A model generated the notes under the pieces. That model was not told where the DNA came from. It did not search any database and saw nothing but the letters and a program-made list of their open reading frames with translations. This document shows, piece by piece, positions 11,601-22,444 of a DNA stretch of 64,000 bases; position 1 is the first letter of the stretch, and each line of letters begins with the position of its first letter. Both the position numbers and the translations under genes were made by a program. The DNA is from Dipetalonema caudispina (Eukaryota; Nematoda; Chromadorea; Rhabditida; Onchocercidae), in assembly GCA_013365325.1 (NCBI GenBank), contig JABVXV010000009.1, forward strand, positions 372,001 through 436,000, given 5' to 3'.

Positions 11601-14345
11601 AGTGAATCTTTGTTAGGATTTACAGCCAAAAATCAGCCAGCTCATTCTTAAATCAGAAGAGGATGTGAGAATGGAATAATTAGGTAAATAAGTAACTATT
11701 TAATGAATAAGTTTGGTAAGTCTTAAAAGTTAGTTCTTATTTCTTGAAGTTGGCCAAAGTTTTCGAACAAAGATGATCCGACAATTTTCATCGGTGTTGA
11801 CATAACTCATCCACGACCGGGCAAACTGACCAATTCAATTGCATCTATTGTTGGATCGACAAATTTAGATGCCACTCGGTCAGTTTGAAATTTGCAGTGA
11901 TTTTGATTTCAGTGAGCGAAGTTTCTTTTGGTTGCGTCTATATTTTCTATGGTGGTTTTGGAAGTATAATTACTTTATCCATAGTAATGGGCAGAAAGTT
12001 CAATGGCACTTCAATACGTGGAGTATTTGTAGGATGCTTGAAACATATAAAATTCATCACAGCATTTTAATGTCTCAAAACATTCACTAATAAGTAATGC
12101 TAGAAATCTTTCCTTCTAGCCATCACTTTGACTTATTCGCAATCAATTATCATGTCTAGATATGACAGCATTTTAGTGCGTATGTTTAGAGAGAGAGAGG
12201 GACTACATTTTGAAAAATATTTGCAATGAAGTTGTGGAACTGTTTCATATATTCTAGTGGTTGCTGGCAAAAATTATCACTGAAGAAAATTTCAGTGATA
12301 ATTTTTCTGACTCCTCTCATACTCTATTTTAATTAAATCGTATTATTTATGGTTTCAGTTATGAAGCATCAATAAAAGTTCAACATCCAAAAATGGAACG
12401 TATTGTTTATCTGGTAGATGCTGTAAGAGAACGTCTGTTAGCATTTTATAAGTCAGTTGGTACGCCACCAAAACATATCATCATTTATCGGTATTATCTT
12501 GAACTAAATATTTTTGAATTTCCCTATGATTCTTAAAACCCTGAATTTGGAATTTTATTTTCAATCAATTTCCTTAATTTTTTTTATTGAGCACTCCACG
12601 TAGAGCAAATTTCAGTTATATTAGGTGGTCTCATTGACAATAATCGTTCAGTTGTTCTGTCGTACCATCTTAATAAATAGGATCCTATTACTTGAAACTT
12701 ATTTGAACCTACGGAATTTTAATTTATTTCAGTTAGGCACTCCAGCTTTTTTAGTGATGGTATATCGGAAACTGAATTCCTCAATACACTGAGGGAAGAG
12801 ATAACATCGGTAAAGACAGCATGTAAGAAACTTGATCCCGAATACGCCCCTACTTTGGCATATGTAGTTGTTCAAAAACGACATCATACGCGCTTTTTTG
12901 TTGAACCTACCGTGGCTGCGAAGTTTGAAAGCATTAGAGAGTAAGTATTGTTCTTATCATCCTTAATCGAAGATTCTGGGCTATCACAGAAAAGTTATGA
13001 TTTGATAGGAGCAAGAAAAAAGAACTTTTCTTTTTTTGTTTCTTTTACCGAATTCCCAACTATGAGTGCTACACCGTTTGTATTTCCTTTTACACAATGT
13101 ATTATTTGTTGTTTTTTTTTCTCGTTTGTTATTGGACTTGAATTTTAGGAGCAAAGGCAATATTCCAGCGGGAACAGTTGTTGATACGTGTGTAACCAGT
13201 TCACGGCTTTTCGACTTCTTCCTTTGTTCTCATTTTGGTTCATTCGTAAGTTTTTATTTTAAAAGAATTATTGTGGAATTTAACTATCAGTGCTTTTTTT
13301 GCTTTTTTTTGAGAATGTGTTTCGTGACTGATGATAGGCATACGTCAGGGAACATCAAAACCAAGTCATTATTTTGTATTGTATGATTCATGGCACTTAA
13401 CATCGGACGAGTGGCAGGTGATTATTTCTTCATTTTAAACAGATTTTAAATGTACAAACAAAAGAGATAAAGAACTAAAGTCTTTTTTTCTTATTTGTTC
13501 TAATTTAATGTTCTTAATGAACCTTGTTTCAGATTAGTGTTGAATTATGTACTGGTTTTTTATCTTGGTGAAAGGTGTTTTCTAATTTCATTACACTTTG
13601 CTTAAAATATCTCAAGAGATGAAGTCCTAATACTTTTCGGAGTTTTTCGAAAGTTAGATAAACACAATGCACTTCTTTCCAGCACCTGACCTTTGCGCTT
13701 TGCCATCTTTATGCCCGTTGCAATCGATCAGTTTCCATACCCGCTCCAGTGTATTATGCACATCTTGCATGTTCACGTGCTAGTATACATAATGACACTT
13801 TGTTAGTTTCATATTTCTTTTCTTGATCTATCTTTTAAATATGAAATGTTGCTGTTGGTTTTGCGTATTTTTTTGAATGAGAACATATATTGGATGCATG
13901 TAAAAGGTAGCTCTCTTAACTTACAAGAAACTAAGACTCTCAAGAGGAACAACCGAAGAATTTCGAGTTGCTCATTTTCTGCTTTTAAGAATAATTAGAT
14001 GTTTCTGAGTTATTGCTTAGCTAGGCGAAAATATATTTTTATTGCTTTACAATGCAAGATATTTCCAAAAATCTCCAAACGTTTTGAAAAGTGCTGTTTC
14101 TGATTCGCAGTGCACTTGTTTCCTCGTTCTGTAACTTAAATTTATTCATGTGATTTTTTGAAAAAGGAGTTTCGTTTTGGAGTGTTGAAATTTTAATATA
14201 ATTCATTTTGAAGTTCAGGTATAATGAAAGAAATTCGTCAGAATCACTCGGTGGCGATCCTGCAAGTTCTGAACAGGAGACAGTTCGTACCCGTCAGATG
14301 GCATTGGCTGTAAATTCGGCAACGCCAAAAATGTATTTTGTTTAA
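5631..14345 (+). CDS. Argonaute protein with complete slicer tetrad, 22 exons
   Basis: Small-RNA-guided RNA-binding protein of about 955 residues. Exons: 5631-5655, 5870-5935, 6081-6154, 6234-6403, 6560-6731, 7395-7534, 7944-8107, 8245-8418, 8660-8750, 8920-8999, 9262-9413, 9851-10015, 10507-10646, 10833-11044, 11240-11420, 11750-11878, 12359-12490, 12755-12940, 13149-13237, 13338-13417, 13683-13801, 14219-14345; all phases agree. The N-terminus carries a short RG motif (GRARGRG). The N domain includes [14 protein letters not shown], the PAZ domain (about 270-400) ends with [10 protein letters not shown] and [10 protein letters not shown], and PIWI runs from about 540 to the end. Catalytic residues are visible: D686 (GVDITHP), E725 (KMERI), D757 (IIIYRDG), H901 (YYAHLA), so cleavage is predicted. 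Also present are QKRHHTRFF and QGTSKPSHY, and the C-terminus PKMYFV is typical. The RG motif plus DEDH fits a CSR-1-like or ALG-type Argonaute rather than the catalytically dead WAGOs, but clade assignment needs a tree. Confidence 0.93.
6912..7253. other. Assembly gap with 121-bp false duplication
   Basis: The 100 Ns at 7033-7132 are flanked by identical sequence: 6912-7032 and 7133-7253 match over all 121 bases. This is what unmerged overlapping contig ends look like after scaffolding with a default-size gap. It sits inside the Argonaute intron 6732-7394, whose flanking exons are both phase 0, so no coding exon needs to be missing. Confidence 0.92.
12269..12306. repeat. Perfect 16-bp inverted repeat with 6-nt loop
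   Basis: AAAAATTATCACTGAA at 12269-12284 is followed after GAAAAT by its exact reverse complement at 12291-12306. It lies in the Argonaute intron 11879-12358. The loop is too short for a typical microRNA precursor; it may be a structural or foldback element. Confidence 0.85.
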
Positions 14346-15529
14346 GTGCTATTCACTACTCTCCTGGTCTCAGCTCACTTTATTTTGTGACTAGCCTCTT
14401 AAAATTTCTGTTGATTTTAGAAAACTCAGTTGTTCCAATTGAATTGGAGAAACCCGTCCCTATTGATCATTATAGAAGGATACCGATGTTTTGTTTTCGC
14501 CCCATGACCTCATCCCTGAAAGTTTCTGCTTCAGAATTCTTGCTAATCTAGGAATGCGGTTACCGTTGTTAAGATATTTGTTAGGCACTTTAATATCGCA
14601 TTTCCTTTCATTGTTTTCTTGTAATCCTTTGTGCTTATTCTTCGTTTTTCTAGCGACAGGATTGTCAACTTGTATTATCTCCCATTTCATAACCAAAATT
14701 GGGCGATATTTTCGTATTATTTTAACTGTTCATGCCGATTGCAGCTATGTCATCTCCGCACTGTTAAGTGAGGAAAAATGTTCGCATTTGAAAACAATAA
14801 CCCATGTCCAAGGTGACTTATAAGTTATCTAACTGCAGAACTCTGAAAGTCTATATCATGAACTTCATAATAATTTTAAATTTCGAGGAACTGTAAAGCC
14901 ACTGAAGTTAAACTTGAACGAGAAATGAAAGATCGATAGAGGTATATTATGTTATTCTTATATCCTCACATTCTGTAATATTGTTTTAACGTTATTTCAT
15001 GTTATGTATGAATTCTAGTCATTAAAATTATGATTAAAAATCTTCTGAAATTTTACGCACGAGATTTGAACTTGAAGAATATGGATTCCTGGAATTTATG
15101 GTGAGTGACTTCTTTCCACTTGAATATACAATCTATAACAAACTTCACCATATCGATAACATATAGCAAAATACGAAACGACGAGATAATATCAATGAAG
15201 TAGTAGTAATTTAAACAAAGCAAGCGGAAGCTAAAAAGTATGAAACAACAGCAATAATCGTAGTTGTATTATTTCCTGGATTCCGAGAAGTGTTTCGATG
15301 CAAACCTATTTTCACAGATTTGAGGGAATTCTATTATGTGTACTGCTGTCAACTTTACGCTATTTCGGAGCTTACAGAGAAAGTTACAGAGAAAGTAAGA
15401 CAAAAGTCACAAATTCAAATTACAAAATTTAGACGACAGTAGTTAACTGAATTCACAATAAGTAATCACCAAAAGTTCTTTGGTGGTATAAAACAGTAAA
15501 TGCACAAGAACACACCAAGCACAACAAAT
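14346..15529. other. Convergent intergenic region (Argonaute / EPS15 3' ends)
   Basis: This holds the 3' ends of two convergent genes. A 110-codon open frame at 14491-14823 (+) is rich in hydrophobic residues and has no splice partners or family resemblance, so I do not call it. No RNA gene was seen. Confidence 0.6.
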
Positions 15530-18500
15530 TCAGGATTTTGCAAAAGCATCAAAGTTAGCAAAATCTGCGAACTGGTCCACTGTTGCTACAGTGACTGTTG
15601 CTCCGCTTCCAGCAAATGGATCTCTGAAAAGACTGAGTGTAGAACAGAAATAACCTACAGAAGATTTAAATGAAATCATACACTTTCACAAGTATACACT
15701 TACGTGCCAGAAAACGGGTCCGATTCCACAGGAGTTTTCAATGATTTCGGTGGCGCAGGTCGTGGTGGTGGTGTTTTCGTCGTGGTAGCTGGTGGAGATT
15801 TTGTATTATTCATATCCGAACCGAATGGGTCCTTGCCCGAGAACGCATCAAAATTTGAGAATGAAGAATTAATAGTGCCCGCAAATGGATCGGTTTCAAA
15901 TCCAATGCCTGTGAAATACATTTGCTTTAAGGGATGAATAACTATTCTTAACTTTCACTAATTTTATCCTAAATGTAAATTACTATATTTCGCTACGTAT
16001 TGGAATAATCATAAATGAGAAAAATAAGAAAGTAAAACCCGGTTGAATGGCTGCTGCGAAAGGATCTGTAGAGATGCCAAAATCTTGATTTTCGACAACC
16101 TGAAAAAAAATACATTGCCTAATGACTCCTTAGTTGACTGAATCATCGACGACCCTAATCTGAAATCCCTCATTTTTTACTTCGATCAGTTCTTTATGTA
16201 ATCCTTTCAATGATCCCTTTACATCTTGCTGATAGGAAAAGAATCAAAAAGTCCACATTAACTCCTTTTTTCTAACTTGCAGAATAACCAACTCATCAGT
16301 ATGATTTCTAGCATCCCCACCTATAAAACTTCCTTTCGCTCTGTAAAAAAAAAAAAATAACAAACAATTACCGGAGGAATTTCCACGAGTACAGCAAAAA
16401 GCTCTTCTTTTTCTTTATTGAGTGTTTCGATATCGTTACTTTCTATTAACTGAGTGAGACGTTCTGCCGTTTTTTTTAATTTCTCATTTTCACTTTCAAT
16501 ACGTTTTGTTACCTCTTCAGTGTTTGTACACCTCCTTTCAAGCTGAAAATGAAACTTGATTCAAAAGCAATAGAGTTGTATTGGTTCACAAAAAATATGC
16601 GTCTCTACATATTTCTAGAAAATAACACTACGGCAATTTTTTAAGCAACCATATAATCTTGATGAATACATTTTTGCAACTAAATTGGCAAAAGAAAGAG
16701 CTGAATACGCAAATGAAAGCTGTCAAATTTTGAATGGAAGATTCTCTTGAAAGAATAGAGAATACAAAAGGAAACCAAAAATATAACTACCCATAAACAA
16801 GACAAACTTTCGTAAGTTCCAACGATGTTTTTTCGATAGCAGCATTATGTTGTGAAAGTGTAACAGACAGCGTTTTCTTTTCTTCTTCCAAAGAATGAAG
16901 TTCTCGTTGCACATGTATCAATTCTTCATTTGTCTTAAAAAAGAGAAAAAAATAAAATTAATGGAGTTGTATGTACAGAAATCTTAAGACAGCCTCCAGC
17001 AAATCCGTAGATTTGCTTGATAAAACGAATAAGAGAAGTTCATACTCATTTGCTCATTACTAGCAAAAATGATGATTCGTCCTTTGACTCACTAGGAATC
17101 GTTCAACTAACCCTTTAAGCAATGCTTGTTCCAGTGCTGAGGAGAATTACAGAAATTCCTTTAATTCGTTTCCTGGGACTTTCCACACTCTTCCTCCTGT
17201 CCTATCCGACGTATCTTTCTTAAACTTAGTCAAAGACAAAGACGACAATACTATAGGACGGATACGTTGTCTCTAACTAGTCTTAAGGGAAGATACGGAA
17301 CTGACAAACAAAAAATAGATGTCATTCATTTTCATACGTAAACAGCTGAATTTAACAATATTTACAGTTTTATCTTCTCCATTTTGAGTGCTTTGCGAAT
17401 GAAGTTCGCTAAGCCTCTTTTCTTCCTCCTTAACTTTCTCTCTGGATTGTTCCACACTTCGTCCCAGCTGTGCAATCTGTGAATCGAGTGCTTCAAGTCG
17501 TTTTTCTGCTTCACCTTTCTGCTTTTCCAACTGTGTTACCGTATTTTCCAATGTTGTTAGTTCAATCTGCAATAGAATAATTTAGAATATTGCTTTTTTC
17601 CTTTCCCATTTAATTTATAATGTGCGCAAAACTTTTACGAGCTTTTGAAATAAACAGAACCGTGTCCAATAATATAATGGAAATAAATACCTGCTAAAGT
17701 ACTTCAAATAGATCTCACAAAAATGGAACCACTACTAACATAATCCCACAAACATTAGTTGAATTTATTTTCAATTAAAAACCTTCAAATTTTTGATTTC
17801 GCTGTTCTTCACGGTCATGTCGGCCTCAAGTTGAACGATTTCTTGATCAGCCTCCCGACGATCCAAAATCAGTTTTTCAACTTCACGCAACAATGCATCC
17901 AGTTCCTCGTTTCCCGTTGGCATTGTACTCTGCTACAGTTTAAAACAGTTCTTCGCAGCATTACAGATAAGTTCATACATGAATGTCAATTTTCATAGTG
18001 TGGAATCATTAAGGGCGGAACTTCTTGACAACTATCAGATTCTTGTGATATCTTTTGATTGAGACATCAAAAGTTGAGAAATAAGTTTCATCAGTTACAA
18101 AAATTCAATTTTGAAGAGACAGTAACTAAGTCATACTGAAAACAACTCTAAGAAATGAGCACCATGGTATATCCGCTAGCTACACTGGCTGCAGAAGCTT
18201 CAAATGTTCGAAAAGAAGGTGGTATCAAATTCCGCGGCAGTGCAAACGGTACCGGTTTTCCTCGTTTATGATTTTCAATCAGGTACATACTGAAATAAGT
18301 CTCCATGGAATTCACCACATCATATATACATTTGAAAAAATTAATGACTTCCTGGACTTCTCCGGATCAGTAAATTAAAAAAAAATTACATCAAAGCAAA
18401 CTGTTCCAAATTCAGCATTCCATTCTTTTTCAAATCCACAAGCGACCAAAGTAATGCCAATGTATTCTGTTGTATACCTGTCGCGAGTAAAATATCACGA

Positions 18501-20812
18501 ACATCCGCACCCGAAACAAATCCATCCTGGTTAGTATCTGCCTGCAATGTTCAATCAGATAATCTAAATTGCACATTTCGTAAAGAAAAATTGCAAAAAA
18601 TAATTATACAACCATTAATACAAGGAAGGCCACCTACCACATAGAGTTCGAGTAGAAACGACAATGATTGAAATTAAACTAAATAAAAACTGAAGTACTG
18701 AAAATGGAACTGGAAGTACTTCCAAATACTGAGAAGAAATGTCCATATTATGTTATGAACTACAAGAAATACCTGCTGGAAACTAGCTTCATAACAAGTT
18801 GACTGCACTGGCCATGCCGTAGCAGGTGATAATGAAACTGGTGCCGGCTGCAACGAAAAATAAAAATTACAAACGACTTACTTGTAAATTTGTAAAGCTC
18901 AGAAAACTTTTTAAGGAAATAAAACTAACAAAAAGGATTGGTGTGGTAACGCTTGTTGGCTGGACGCTTTGTGATCGCACCCTTTCCGACCCCGACGCTG
19001 GCTGCTCTGAACCTTCCAAGGATACTACTGAGCCGGTTCTTTGACGACCACCGCTCCAATCTGAAAAAATCCAAAAAATTAAAAACATTCTTTTATAATT
19101 CTTCATGAATTCCAACAATGAATATGTTGACATAAATTTGTTTTAATATCGTAGGAATCTTACGAGACAATGGAACTGGAGGAATGCTTGAGGAAAACTG
19201 TACAAGTTCACGTTTTGTTGGGTGAATTAGAGATGGTGGTAAAACACTTGGTACTGGTTCTCCTTGGAGGGTACAATAAACCAAATGTAGTGCGACAGAC
19301 ATTTCAATGCGATCAAGCTTGCCATCCTGGAGAGAAATCCGTTATATGTGCGTACATCTTAGCAGCAGATTGTGGATAAGATAATTGTGGGTAAACTGAT
19401 AGTTTCCCTATTCTCACTGTACTGCCCTCAATGTTAGTGAGATACTAACAATTCAAGCGTAACAGTAAATGATTTAAATGTTGAAAGAATATCACGTTAG
19501 TTACAATATAATCATTTGTTAACCTTATCCATGTCTGCCAACTCCCATATCCTTGCCAATGATGTACTTGGAAGTCCTGAATTCAACAGTACAGGACGTA
19601 CCTGAAAACAGCTCACACAGTAGAAAAATACAGTGTGAGATTTTGCATGAAGATTGATAAAGAAGTCTAATATATGTTGTATGAATAAGAAAGACTAATA
19701 ATCACTAATTTCCCTTTAGTGCCATTAGGCAAGTTATATATCAATATAAAGTGGGCGCATAAAATTATACAATAAGAACAGAATTAACTATGAAATGTTA
19801 AATAACGTTGCTACAACAGCAACTTATATCCAAGAAAGCACCGTGCAATCATATGAACTATGAATCTTTTCAGAGAAACGTGAAGTTGTGCGCGTTATCA
19901 GAAGACGTTCTGTAGCCATACTTAACATTCGTACGATCTCTCTGCCAAATAAATATATATTACCTTATTGCCGGGTACTTTCCCTTCAACTGGATTCAAA
20001 CCATCAAAGATTGATTCGTATTTCGCTTGATCCGTTGGACTGATTGCCCAGCTCTCATTAAGACCGGCTGATATTGCACCAAAATTAGGTATAGATGGCG
20101 TAGCGGATCTTGATGCAAAGGATGGAGGTTCTAGCTTAAGCAACAAAGAATTCCATGAGATAGGTTGTCCCTGTTGAGATGCTGCCACCAACTTAAACGC
20201 GATAAAAGCACCGGTTTTATCTAAGCAACCTTTTCGACTGTAGTCAGCCAATTCCCAGATCTGAATAACAATATAAAAAAGATCAGAAGAAGAAAGTATT
20301 CTTTGTTTCTGAAGCTTCGCGATTACTGTTTTGAGGAATACTTAAGATTTGAATTCAAAAATAATATCAGAACCTTTGCATCCTATTACCTCGATTTCCA
20401 AATAACTATCAGTTCTTGGTATTTCTTAACAATCTGTAACAGAGCACTGCTAATTGTGCGCTCGTACAATACTGAATTGATTCAGAAAATACAATACCTG
20501 GCCCAAAGTTGTAACAGTTAAGTTAGACCGTTTCAGAAATGCTGCCGCTTCTTGTGCAGGCACCACATCTTTCCCTCTCATATTCATCTAAAAAATTATG
20601 ATTTAATTGTTAGCCGAAACATTTTCAAGTGGATGAGAATGATAAACCGCACAAGGTGATCGTCGAACGATCTTCTCCCGGTCACCTGCTAATCAAACGT
20701 TAGATTCTACGTTGGATCATATAATCAACAGAAAATCAAGACAAACCTCCTTGTACAAATTTTCATAAATATAAGTATATGGTTGTGAGATCGTAGTTGT
20801 TGAGATATTCAT
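15530..20812 (-). CDS. ehs-1: EPS15 homologue, EH-domain endocytic adaptor, 17 exons
   Basis: Scaffold of clathrin-mediated endocytosis and synaptic vesicle recycling; known EPS15 proteins bind NPF partners through EH domains and AP-2 through DPF motifs. Exons, listed from the 3' end: 15530-15623, 15704-15908, 16039-16099, 16154-16228, 16372-16542, 16808-16933, 17366-17566, 17783-17929, 18163-18289, 18390-18541, 18773-18847, 18930-19060, 19164-19326, 19524-19601, 19964-20260, 20498-20587, 20747-20812; all phases agree, giving about 752 residues. EH1 (about 10-100) has IWELADYSRKGCLD, a degenerate calcium loop. EH2 (about 122-225) has IWELADMDKDGKLD, an intact one. EH3 (about 287-380) has ADTNQDGFV and LLWSLVDLKKNG and ends in the typical LIPPSFR. 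A glutamate/lysine-rich coiled coil spans about 395-610. The tail has five DPF motifs (TDPFAAA, TDPFAGT, KDPFGSD, SDPFSGT, DPFAGSG). No ubiquitin-interacting motif is seen at the C-terminus, unlike vertebrate EPS15. The start is the first ATG of the EH1-encoding frame. Confidence 0.93.
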
Positions 20813-21597
20813 CGTTTAGTATTTAAAAAGATTAGAAGAGAATTGTTTGAAATACCTGAAAAACAATTATTTTATCCTACACAATTACTTCTTTCTCCTA
20901 TCATACTTTTCCAGTTTTTTTAATCTTTCATGATGAATACTTCGAGAGTTTCTAGAAACATTTAGTTCACATTTAATCTAATTACCATCTACTACATACA
21001 AAATTATCAACACCAACAACAACAACCACCTGTCTCATTTCTCACACTCTCGAGAATAAATGTGTTGCATTTCCGTTGCATGCTTTCAGTCTCTCTTTAT
21101 TATGCAAGATCGAGCGGTTGATGCGATATTATAGAAAGTGCTATTGTTGTTCACTTTGTTCCATTTCCTTACACGTACACGTACGTTGACGTAACTATCA
21201 GATAAAAGATGAAGAATAGTTTGGTTGAACAAATCTGCGTGTTTAAGATTACTGAAGAGCGGGAGAATAACTTCCTTATTGGATATTTGACGTATTGGAT
21301 GACTTGTTATCATCGATACTTGCACATCTTATCAATTAGTAAATAATAATACGCATTACCTCATTTTGCAGTAAAATATTTTTCATGCAGGCGTTAATTA
21401 TAAGGATACAAATTCACTTCTACATGACCTCTTATAGCACAAAATTTCTTTCACAAAAACACAAAATCCCACCGATAGAGATATAAAAGTAACAAACGTT
21501 TGAAAGTTTTGATTAATAGCGGTAAGCTTGTACAATAGTGCATAATCAGCTCAATACTCTTTCAGATGCAAATTGCATGCAGCAGAAATGAATGTTA

Positions 21598-21666
21598 TTT
21601 GTGTTGCATAACATCGTGCATGTCGGCTTCTGCCATTTATGTACGATGTTATGCAATCAGCACAAA
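21598..21666 (+). ncRNA. Candidate microRNA precursor hairpin
   Basis: The inner stem pairs 21604-21621 (TTGCATAACATCGTGCAT) with 21639-21656 over 18 bp with a single G-U wobble and a 17-nt loop. An outer 6-bp stem pairs TTTGTG (21598-21603) with CACAAA (21661-21666), separated by a 4-nt bulge on the 3' side. Total stem length, terminal loop and one-sided bulge match a pre-miRNA fold on the + strand; the - strand can fold too, with an A-C mismatch at the wobble. The mature sequence is not one I recognise. It lies 0.8 kb upstream of ehs-1 in DNA without coding potential. An inverted transcription-factor site is the alternative. Expression evidence would decide. Confidence 0.45.
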
Positions 21667-22332
21667 CAGACGAGAAGAATAGTTTACCAATGATGTGTCT
21701 ATCATCAAAATTGCACCCTTATGTGCTTTATTTCACAGTACAATGCTAGATACGCTTTGTGCGTGTAAAAGACGTACAGCAGCAAAGCATGGATGTCTTT
21801 TGGCGATAGACGTAGTGACACGTAACCTTTATAGCTTTACTTGTTGGAAGCATTAATTTGAACTTGTAGTGTGTAGCGATTATAATTGCATATATTAGTA
21901 TATATAAGATTGTGTTTGATATACATAGCACTATGTTCCTGTTTATGCCACACAAAAATACGGCAGCTAATGTGCTTTATCTTGATCTTTATCTTTCTTT
22001 TTACAGCTATCCGGTGTTTTACGTCCCTTAATGATTTGACCTAGAATATCGTCAGTTTTTTTGTAAAGATTTCCAAATACAAATTAAAAAACTATGGGAC
22101 AGAATAACACCTAATTGCTACGTTGTAAGACTTTTACTCGACATTTTTAAAATAAGTTTTAAATTATTGACATAATGAAACAAAGTTAGTAGTTTATAGA
22201 CTTCAGCAATTTTCATTATAGTTGTATTCTGTTCTTTCTCTAGATGACAGAGTTGCTAACACGTACCAGTGTTAGCGAAATTAGTAATATGATGCTGAAA
22301 CTCAGAATCGTGCAGCGTTTATTCTTTCGAAA

Positions 22333-22356
22333 ACATGCATGCAGCAGCATGCATGT
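22333..22356. repeat. Perfect inverted repeat, 10-bp arms, 4-nt loop
   Basis: ACATGCATGC is followed by AGCA and then GCATGCATGT. The arms alternate purine and pyrimidine, so the site could extrude as a cruciform or adopt Z-DNA; function unknown. Confidence 0.85.
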
Positions 22357-22444
22357 GTATATGTACCTGCGCAACAAAACAATACTTTATGGAAATGGTG
22401 ATGTTAAATATTTAACTCTGCCCTTTTCATTATTAACAAAGCAT

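Larger units (their letters stand above)
20813..22444. other. Intergenic spacer upstream of ehs-1
   Basis: This should contain the ehs-1 promoter. It holds a microRNA-like hairpin (separate entry) and a perfect inverted repeat at 22333-22356 (10-bp arms around AGCA, core CATGCATGC). No convincing coding exon was found. Confidence 0.55.

Noticed and set aside
14491..14823. 110-codon open frame after the Argonaute stop
   Set aside because: Hydrophobic, no domain and no conserved motif; it lies in the 3' region between convergent genes.
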